From the NCBI GenBank assembly GCA_001897035.1, contig MKRS01000429.1:1-8334 (forward strand): a DNA stretch of 8,334 bases. Direction: 5' to 3'. This document shows positions 1 through 5,039 of this stretch, piece after piece; the first letter of the stretch is position 1; every line of letters begins with the position of its first letter. Under the pieces are notes generated by a model. It had not been told where the DNA came from and did not search any database. It worked only from the letters and a program-made list of their open reading frames with translations. The position numbers and the translations under genes were made by a program. This DNA comes from Bacteroidales bacterium 45-6. Lineage in GTDB: Bacteria; Bacteroidota; Bacteroidia; Bacteroidales; Dysgonomonadaceae.

Positions 1-369
1 GACTCCCGGAAAGCCTTCGGAGCTCAAGTGGAATACCACCGCAACATGAAGGAGCAGGTGCTTAGCCAAGGCTACCGGATGATGGACAAGGACAACTGGC
101 TGATTGGCGTCAGCAAGGAATTGTGGGAAAAACGCATATCGTTGATCCTTAACTATATTCCTCCCATTTCGCTGGGAGTGCGTTCCGATCAGTTGAAGGT
201 GTTGGGTAGTTCGCTCTACAACGAGCGGACGAGCCTCAACCTGAAGCCTTACAACAACATGTTGCTGCTGAAAATCAATTTTCGCTTCAATCACGACAGC
301 AGCAAGCCTGCCGAACGAAGGAGCAAAATACAAAAGGACGAAAGGGAGAAACAAACCGTAGAGTTTTGA
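1..369 (+). CDS. C-terminal end of an outer-membrane beta-barrel protein (5' truncated)
   Basis: Only the last 122 residues are present; the reading frame is open from base 1, so the gene starts outside the window. The visible part alternates polar and hydrophobic/aromatic residues as barrel strands do (for example WLIGVSKELW and ISLILNYIPP) and ends in a final strand, LLLKINFRFN. After that strand comes a highly charged tail of about 24 residues (K/R/E/D rich) ending in VEF. This pattern resembles the 'outer membrane beta-barrel family' of Bacteroidota (TonB-receptor relatives, Pfam OMP_b-brl type), in which a short charged tail follows the last strand. The family is inferred from this fragment; plug and N-terminal domains cannot be seen. 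The stop lies 10 bases before the preferred start of the next lipoprotein gene, so the two are probably co-transcribed and may work together at the surface. Confidence 0.7.
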   Translation, partial: DSRKAFGAQVEYHRNMKEQVLSQGYRMMDKDNWLIGVSKELWEKRISLILNYIPPISLGVRSDQLKVLGSSLYNERTSLNLKPYNNMLLLKINFRFNHDSSKPAERRSKIQKDEREKQTVEF

Positions 370-379
370 AAGGATGGGT

Positions 380-907
380 ATGAAAAAGATTCTTTATATC
401 AGTTTGACAACGATGCTTCTTGCTTGGTACGGATGTGCTGTTGGCGAAGATGCGATGAACCCGGGGCTCGATCCAAGCGTTTCGGAACTTGTGTTCAAGC
501 TTGTTCCGAGTGCCGCAGGAAGCGGATTGGATACCCTGGTTGTAAATGGAAACAAAGTTCAATGGTACAACGCAACCACCGAGGAGGTTCGCTTCACCGA
601 CAATTATGCCGTGGCGCAATCCATTCCCTTTGCCAACTATAAAAGCGTGAAATTCTATCTCCATGCCAACTATTTGTTCTCTTCGTTCCTCGCCGCAAGC
701 TCCAATTCTCAGTCATGGAGCAGCCTCATTCTCTATTATAGCTCGGTCGAAAATCGGTTTTACCTCAAGGACGGCTATCCCGATGTATCCGTGCTTGCGA
801 ATCCGCAAGCGGAGCAGCAGTTGCGGGATGAAAACAGGAAAAAGATAGCCGACGAATGGGCCTTGTTCATCCATCAGCTCAAATTCGAAGGGCGTTATGA
901 GGAGTAA
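380..907 (+). CDS. Small lipoprotein of unknown function
   Basis: Product of 175 residues from this start. It opens with MKK, a hydrophobic stretch and WYGC, read as a lipoprotein signal with Cys19 as the lipidated residue. The box is imperfect because aromatic residues precede Gly-Cys. An in-frame ATG at 374 would add two residues; 380 is preferred because AAAGGA (369-374) then sits 5 bases upstream, one of the few good Shine-Dalgarno sites here. The mature part is about 155 residues, with a beta-rich first two thirds (VQWYN, VRFTDNY, VKFYLHANYLFSS, LILYYSS, RFYLKDGYP) and a charged, probably helical C-terminus (QLRDENRKKIADEW). I do not recognise a named domain. It directly follows the barrel gene, so an accessory surface lipoprotein to that barrel is a reasonable inference. 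No catalytic motif is seen. Confidence 0.8.
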   Translation: MKKILYISLTTMLLAWYGCAVGEDAMNPGLDPSVSELVFKLVPSAAGSGLDTLVVNGNKVQWYNATTEEVRFTDNYAVAQSIPFANYKSVKFYLHANYLFSSFLAASSNSQSWSSLILYYSSVENRFYLKDGYPDVSVLANPQAEQQLRDENRKKIADEWALFIHQLKFEGRYEE

Positions 908-967
908 TCTTTAACACAGGAAAAACAGACACAGGAATACCTACACACATCGTTGGAAATTATCTGG

Positions 968-994
968 TTCGGGGAATTATAAAAATTTCCCGAA
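968..994. promoter_or_regulatory. 11-bp hairpin upstream of the VWA gene
   Basis: TTCGGGGAATT (968-978) pairs with AATTTCCCGAA (984-994) over 11 positions, one of them a G-U pair in RNA, around a 5-base loop ATAAA. No T-run follows on either strand, so it is not a standard intrinsic terminator. It ends 31 bases before the VWA start codon. It could be a dyad operator, a leader-RNA hairpin, or a terminator without a U-tract for the upstream gene. The inverted repeat is seen directly; its function is not known. Confidence 0.5.
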
Positions 995-1025
995 GCATAA
1001 AAAACATACAATTTTAGCATAAAAA

Positions 1026-2498
1026 ATGGACAATATGGAAACACGAAAAAGTTTATTTATCAGTTTATTAGCTGCGGTTTTAATCAGTTGCGATGTTGCG
1101 GACAATGTATCTGAAAGCTACACGGATTCAGGGTATCGCGAACAAGTCCCCAATGTTTACAACGAAAAGTACAAGGACTACGAGGAGAACCCGTTCCTCA
1201 ATGTATCGGAACAGCCGCTTTCCACCTTTTCGGTGGATGCAGACGGTGGCTCGTATGCCAACATGCGACGGTTTCTCTATCTGGGGCAGACGCCGCCCAA
1301 AGCTTCCGTGCGGATTGAAGAATACATCAACTATTTCATTTTCGATTACAAAGAACCGGCGCCGGGAGAGAATGTCTCCTTGGAATCGGAAATCTCCTCC
1401 TGCCCCTGGAACAGCGATCACCACCTGCTGCGGATAGGCATGAAGGGGAAAACAATTCCGGAAAATGAATTGCCCAACTCCAATTTTGTGTTTCTGATCG
1501 ACGTGTCGGGCTCGATGGCCTCTTCCGACAAGCTCGGCATCCTCAAAGAGGGATTCAAAACCTTGGTTGACAACTTGCGTGATCGCGATCGGATTGCCAT
1601 TGTCACATACGCAGGGCAGGCAGGCGTATTGCTGGAAGCAACTTACGGAGATGAAAAAGCGAAGATCAAATCGGCGATCGACAAACTGGGTGCGGGAGGT
1701 TCTACAGCCGGGGCGGCAGGCATCATCACGGCCTATGAAATTGCCCGGCAGAATTTTATCCCGAACGGCAACAACCGTGTCATTCTTGGCACAGATGGTG
1801 ATTTCAACGTGGGACCCTCTTCCAACGAAGATCTGATGAAGTTGATCGAAGAAAAGAGGAAAAGCGGCGTTTACCTCACCGTTCTGGGTGTGGGCCAAGG
1901 CAACCTCAACGACTACATGATGGAGCAGGTTGCCAACAAAGGGAACGGCAACTACGAGTACATCGACAATGCAAAGCAAATACGGAAAGTGTTCACCGAA
2001 GAGTTGTCCAAATTCTACACTGTGGGCAAGGATTGCAAGATACAGCTCCATTTCAATCCGAATGCCGTGGAATCCTATCGGCTTATCGGTTACGAAAACC
2101 GCAAGCTGGACAACGAGAATTTCCAAAACGACTCCACCGATGCGGGAGAAATAGGTGCCTCGCAAACCATCACCGCACTCTATGAGCTGGTGCTGAAGGC
2201 GAATCCAGCCAAAGAGCAATACGCCCAATTCGACTTCAGGTACAAAAAGCCCAACGAAACCGAGAGCCGCCTGCTCACACACTTAATCAGTTCAGCCCCG
2301 AAAACGATGAGTTCTTCGTCCGAGAATATGCGTTTTGCGGCATCCATTGCCGGACTTGGCCTGTTGATGAAGCAATCGGAATACAAGGGTAACCTCACCA
2401 AGCAAACTGTACTCGAATTGGCCCATGGGGCTGCAAGTTTTGATCCGAACGGATACAGGAAAGAATTTGTTGAATTGGTAACGAATTGGAATCACTAA
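1026..2498 (+). CDS. VWA-domain lipoprotein, YfbK family
   Basis: A 490-residue product with a lipoprotein signal (VLISC, Cys22). Residues about 50-145 match the N-terminal domain found before VWA in YfbK-type proteins (ENPFLNV, PLSTFSVDADGGSYANMRR, PPKASVRIEEYINYF). The VWA domain spans about 152-330 and its metal-ion-dependent adhesion site looks complete: D159-V-S161-G-S163, T227 in GGST, and D257 in TDGD. Residues about 330-488 fit the YfbK C-terminal domain (DUF3520 type), including ELAHGAASFDPNGYRKEF near the end. Such domains bind protein ligands through a divalent metal, but the partner and role are unknown. It is anchored by lipid, probably in the outer membrane or on the surface. 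A second in-frame ATG at 1035 (METRKS) would give an equally good signal and cannot be excluded. It appears monocistronic: 118 bases upstream and 134 bases downstream are non-coding. Confidence 0.93.
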   Translation: MDNMETRKSLFISLLAAVLISCDVADNVSESYTDSGYREQVPNVYNEKYKDYEENPFLNVSEQPLSTFSVDADGGSYANMRRFLYLGQTPPKASVRIEEYINYFIFDYKEPAPGENVSLESEISSCPWNSDHHLLRIGMKGKTIPENELPNSNFVFLIDVSGSMASSDKLGILKEGFKTLVDNLRDRDRIAIVTYAGQAGVLLEATYGDEKAKIKSAIDKLGAGGSTAGAAGIITAYEIARQNFIPNGNNRVILGTDGDFNVGPSSNEDLMKLIEEKRKSGVYLTVLGVGQGNLNDYMMEQVANKGNGNYEYIDNAKQIRKVFTEELSKFYTVGKDCKIQLHFNPNAVESYRLIGYENRKLDNENFQNDSTDAGEIGASQTITALYELVLKANPAKEQYAQFDFRYKKPNETESRLLTHLISSAPKTMSSSSENMRFAASIAGLGLLMKQSEYKGNLTKQTVLELAHGAASFDPNGYRKEFVELVTNWNH

Positions 2499-2532
2499 GT
2501 AATGGGAATTATTTATAGTTGTAAAACGTGTA

Positions 2533-2572
2533 AGCTGATAGCCTTTAGCCTTTTCTATCAGCTAAAGGCTAT
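2533..2572. repeat. TAGC-word palindromic repeat, copy A
   Basis: This 40-base element lies 35 bases after the VWA stop. ATAGCCTTTAGC (2538-2549) is perfectly complementary to GCTAAAGGCTAT (2561-2572), a 12-bp stem with an 11-base loop. AGCTGATAG (2533-2541) is also complementary to CTATCAGCT (2555-2563), a 9-bp stem with a 13-base loop. The two stems share bases and cannot form together. The loop and right arm resemble the element at 7150-7204 (AGCCTTTTCT.. versus AGCCTTTTTCT.., then AGCTAA). No T-run follows, so terminator function is uncertain, but the position after a stop codon and before a new promoter suggests a 3'-end element. Confidence 0.7.
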
Positions 2573-2574
2573 GT

Positions 2575-2607
2575 CTTGCGTTAATAAAATAGGACAATTC
2601 ATTTTTG
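2575..2607 (+). promoter_or_regulatory. Candidate Bacteroides-type promoter for the four-gene cluster
   Basis: CTTG (2575-2578), then 21 bases, then CATTTTTG (2600-2607). Compared with the consensus TTTG / TAnnTTTG, each box has one mismatch at a specified position and the spacing is normal. It lies about 25 bases before the start codon at 2633 and just after palindrome A, as expected for the start of a new transcription unit. With degenerate boxes in AT-rich DNA, a chance match is possible. Confidence 0.35.
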
Positions 2608-2632
2608 AAATTACTAAAAAACAAACACGATC

Positions 2633-3202
2633 ATGAAAATCACCAATTTCTATTCGGCCTGCTTGCTCCTCTTGCTGATGTTCTCGGCTTGTGGCAATAG
2701 CGACAGTGTCGGTATCGGCCAGTTTGATAATGCTGTCATAGAAAGCTCTGCCAACCAAAACAAATTCAAGCAGATAACATTCACGCTGGACGTGATGAAT
2801 AACGGGAACGAATACCTCAACATCCACCGAATCGACAGCATACGACTCAAGGTCAACGGGAGAAGCTGGGGCGTGTTCGCCTCCGAGAGCATCGACACTA
2901 CGGGCAACACAACCCACATCGACCAAGGGCTGAAATTCTCGTCCTCCCACATCAGCTATTTGGTGATTGCTCCTTACGTGCTTTCCACCGACCAATTGCA
3001 GACGGCAGGCGACTTTGTGCGGTACCTCGGCGATAGGATTGCGCTCGCTCCCGGCGATTATGTCTGCGAAGTGTCGGAGGTGAAGTTCCGCAATTTGAGC
3101 GGCGAATGGACCAGGGTCAAGCCGCAGGCTTATAAGAACTTCACGGTGGTCGCCAACACCACAAGCTCCTATCTTGGCCATATTTCGATAACAATCAAAT
3201 AA
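2633..3202 (+). CDS. Lipoprotein of unknown function, first gene of the surface cluster
   Basis: A 189-residue product with a clear lipoprotein signal: MKI, a Leu-rich hydrophobic core, then FSAC with Cys20 lipidated. The mature protein is beta-rich with no obvious repeat or catalytic motif. Notable segments are QITFTLDVMNNGNEYLNI, which looks like the first strands of an Ig-like or fibronectin-like sandwich, then SIRLKVNGRSWGVF, and a late stretch PGDYVCEVSEVKFRN. One cysteine (in DYVCEV) remains besides the lipidated one. I do not recognise the family. The leader is A-rich (aaaaaacaaacacgatc) with no Shine-Dalgarno site, usual for Bacteroidota. The next gene begins 9 bases after its stop, so the two are almost surely co-transcribed. 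Local G+C is high (38 of 60 bases at 3001-3060), unlike the third and fourth genes of the cluster. Confidence 0.85.
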   Translation: MKITNFYSACLLLLLMFSACGNSDSVGIGQFDNAVIESSANQNKFKQITFTLDVMNNGNEYLNIHRIDSIRLKVNGRSWGVFASESIDTTGNTTHIDQGLKFSSSHISYLVIAPYVLSTDQLQTAGDFVRYLGDRIALAPGDYVCEVSEVKFRNLSGEWTRVKPQAYKNFTVVANTTSSYLGHISITIK

Positions 3203-3211
3203 CAAACGAAA

Positions 3212-3619
3212 ATGAAACAGTATATAGCGATTCCCATCTTGGCTATCTTCGCCTTGTCTTCCTGCGTGGAAAAGGAATCAAAAATTAGGGTGCAGAACAT
3301 GTTACCCAAGGCACTCGTCAAGAACGTGGAATGGGGAGGGATTCCCATCAGCAGCCAAATATTGCCCGGACAAACTTCGGGGACAATCATTGTTTACGAA
3401 GACGAACCCTACTACGACATCAAGCTCCCGGCTTCCAAACCGGTGAAATTCTATATCAGCCTCAATGGCGACCTGGTGTATCTCCAGACCAAGGCCTCCT
3501 TTCAGCTGAACGAAGACGACGACCTTACCATCGTGATCGCCGACACGACCCAGGTGTTTAATCCACTATTGGAGAAGAGTTTCAGTATCAGGAACTTACT
3601 GAAGAATGAACCAAAATAA
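3212..3619 (+). CDS. Small lipoprotein of unknown function
   Basis: A 135-residue product. Its signal ends in ALSSC (Cys18 lipidated) and is followed by VEKESK; charged and acidic residues right after the cysteine resemble signals that send lipoproteins to the cell surface in some Bacteroidota, but the match is loose. The mature part of about 118 residues is predicted beta-rich: IRVQNMLPKALVKNVEW, GTIIVYEDEPYYDIKLP, VKFYISLNGDLVYLQTK, then an acidic EDDDLTIVIAD. The aspartate-rich run could bind a cation, but this is only suggestive. It is not recognised as a named domain. Its VKFY core and overall size recall the lipoprotein at 380-907, at a level that needs a profile comparison. The leader is AACAAACGAAA before ATG, with no Shine-Dalgarno site. 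Confidence 0.82.
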   Translation: MKQYIAIPILAIFALSSCVEKESKIRVQNMLPKALVKNVEWGGIPISSQILPGQTSGTIIVYEDEPYYDIKLPASKPVKFYISLNGDLVYLQTKASFQLNEDDDLTIVIADTTQVFNPLLEKSFSIRNLLKNEPK

Positions 3620-3626
3620 ACAGAAA

Positions 3627-4259
3627 ATGAACAACTTGCTTAAGAGAATCCTGATAGTGGCACTGTCGAACAGTTGGATTGCTTTTCCTTTAGGGAAAAT
3701 TCACGCACAAGTTTCGTTGATGGCAGGCGGCAACTGCTCGAATATCCGAGACCACATTCCTATTCAAGGAAAGAGTGCTATACTGGGGTATAACCTGGGA
3801 GCTTCCTTCCAGTATTTTCCATTCAAGGGTAGCCAGAATTTATCACTTATTCACGAGTTGAATTTTGTAAAAAAAGGATACCAGCAGGATCTGGACAAAA
3901 ACTATTTCTATCGGTTCAACTACTTGACTTTTTCCATTTTAGGCGACTATGCTATTGCGAAGCCAGTCTCCTTGCAGGGAGGCCTTGAGTTTGGAGGGAT
4001 AACCACCACCAACATCAAGTATTGGAGGAAAACCTACAACGAATTTGACATAGGGCTTGTTGCTGGAGCTAATGTGAAGATCGCAAAAAGGCTGAGCCTA
4101 TACGGAAGGCTTACCTACGGGCTATTGCCCATGCTCGACTATTACGACATAGACGAGATGGGGAATTTTAACAAAGAAATACACGATGTCAAAAATATCA
4201 CCTACACCATAGGTCTCAAATTCAACATATCGAATGAAAAAAATAAGACTCATCGTTAA
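3627..4259 (+). CDS. Small outer-membrane beta-barrel protein (porin-family-like)
   Basis: A 210-residue product from this start. It has a Sec signal with Lys/Arg in the n-region (MNNLLKR), a hydrophobic core and a likely cut at KIHA|QVS, so it is not a lipoprotein. The mature chain is about 183 residues of alternating strands: QVSLMAGGNCSN, YNLGASFQYFPF, LSLIHELNFVKKGY, YLTFSILGDYAIA, VSLQGGLEFGG, FDIGLVAGANVKIA, LSLYGRLTYGLLPM, and a final ITYTIGLKFNIS. This fits an eight-strand barrel of the Bacteroidota outer-membrane/porin type (OMP_b-brl_2-like), which in other systems serve as channels, assembly partners or structural proteins; the role here is unknown. An in-frame ATG at 3606 overlaps the previous gene by 14 bases. 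I prefer 3627 because its spacing and leader (AAACAGAAA) mirror the neighbouring start. Base composition is clearly more AT-rich than upstream genes. Confidence 0.8.
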   Translation: MNNLLKRILIVALSNSWIAFPLGKIHAQVSLMAGGNCSNIRDHIPIQGKSAILGYNLGASFQYFPFKGSQNLSLIHELNFVKKGYQQDLDKNYFYRFNYLTFSILGDYAIAKPVSLQGGLEFGGITTTNIKYWRKTYNEFDIGLVAGANVKIAKRLSLYGRLTYGLLPMLDYYDIDEMGNFNKEIHDVKNITYTIGLKFNISNEKNKTHR

Positions 4260-4863
4260 TGCACTCTCTTTAGCAGGCATCGTTGTTTTTCTGACAGCCT
4301 GCTCCGGTATTGTCATTCAGGATCCAATCGAACCGAGGCTCCCCAAATATACAGAAGACGGTAACAATGCTGCGGGTGCATTTGTCGATGGGGAGGTGTG
4401 GAGGTCGGTCGTGAAAGTGGAATTTTTGGGTAGCCATTACGATCCATACGTTCGTGCTTGGCCCGGAAAAGATAGCCTTCTCGTGATATTTTCAGGAAGC
4501 ATGGCGGAGCGAGATTACACGGTGGCTTTCCGATTGAAAGGGTATAAAGTTTCCGTTTTAGACGATCTGTTGGCTCTCGATGGAAAGAAAATCGAGTTGG
4601 ACGGTGTCGTCAATGCAGGATACTGGATGCCTGGGTACAGTCTGCCAATGGGTACAGGCAAGGGTGTCGGGCAAATCTATTTCAAAAAAGTGAAGAAGAT
4701 GGGCTCTCCCGGTTTACTTATCCTTTCGGGAACATTCGGATTTAGACTACCCAAGCCTGACGGAGGCAGCATCAGCGTGTCTTCAGGGCGTTTCGATTAT
4801 CGGATAAGCGAGGTGGAAAATGCAGAGCTGTATTCGGACGCGGGTGGGTTGCAAGAACACTAA
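4234..4863 (+). CDS. Lipoprotein of unknown function, last gene of the surface cluster
   Basis: A 209-residue product starting inside the preceding barrel gene with a 26-base overlap in another frame, so translational coupling is likely. The signal is MKKIR, a hydrophobic core and FLTAC (Cys23 lipidated). Just after the tether, residues 39-56 (YTEDGNNAAGAFVDGEVW) resemble a motif I recall from a group of Bacteroidota lipoproteins in which a variant of 'TExGxNTFGxxVNGxxW' opens a beta-sandwich domain (DUF6252-like). The rest is beta-rich and Gly-rich (DSLLVIFSGSM, IELDGVVNAGYW, GLLILSGTFGFRL) and ends SVSSGRFDYRIS, also in keeping with that group. Function is unknown for the group as far as I can recall. 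The product is probably surface or periplasmic and may pair with the barrel encoded just before it. Confidence 0.85.
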   Translation: MKKIRLIVNALSLAGIVVFLTACSGIVIQDPIEPRLPKYTEDGNNAAGAFVDGEVWRSVVKVEFLGSHYDPYVRAWPGKDSLLVIFSGSMAERDYTVAFRLKGYKVSVLDDLLALDGKKIELDGVVNAGYWMPGYSLPMGTGKGVGQIYFKKVKKMGSPGLLILSGTFGFRLPKPDGGSISVSSGRFDYRISEVENAELYSDAGGLQEH

Positions 4864-4941
4864 AACAATCTACATTCTTTTGTTTTCCAGCAACATCCCC
4901 ACCGAAGGTTCGATCCGCGCCATCCCTCACTATATGTGGTG

Positions 4942-4973
4942 ATTGTAAATTGTGCATTTCTATCATACATTTG
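4942..4973 (+). promoter_or_regulatory. Bacteroides-type promoter of the TonB receptor gene
   Basis: ATTG (4942-4945), 20 bases, then TACATTTG (4966-4973). The second box matches TAnnTTTG exactly and the first has one mismatch to TTTG, with normal spacing. Transcription would begin near 4980, giving a leader of about 60 bases before ATG at 5040. This argues against the longer frame opening at TTG 4950. No clear Fur-type box (GATAATGATAATC-like) is visible around it. Confidence 0.6.
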
Positions 4974-5039
4974 CGGCAATTTATGACTGATACTTGGTTG
5001 CATCCCTATTCAACCAAAAAGAAACAATATAATGAGTGT

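Noticed and set aside
1128..2282. 384-codon open frame on the minus strand
   Set aside because: It lies wholly antisense to the VWA gene, whose domains and metal site are clear. Its translation is a His/Val/Arg-rich shadow with no recognisable domain or signal.
2533..2572. Palindrome A as a standard intrinsic terminator
   Set aside because: No T-run follows the stem on either strand. It is listed as a repeat with a possible 3'-end role instead.
2558..3205. 215-codon open frame on the minus strand
   Set aside because: It is antisense to a lipoprotein gene with a good signal and coupled downstream neighbour, and it runs into the palindrome at 2533-2572.
4950..5039. N-terminal extension of the TonB receptor from TTG 4950
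   Set aside because: It would place a hydrophilic stretch before a textbook signal peptide, and it overlaps the predicted promoter box at 4966-4973.
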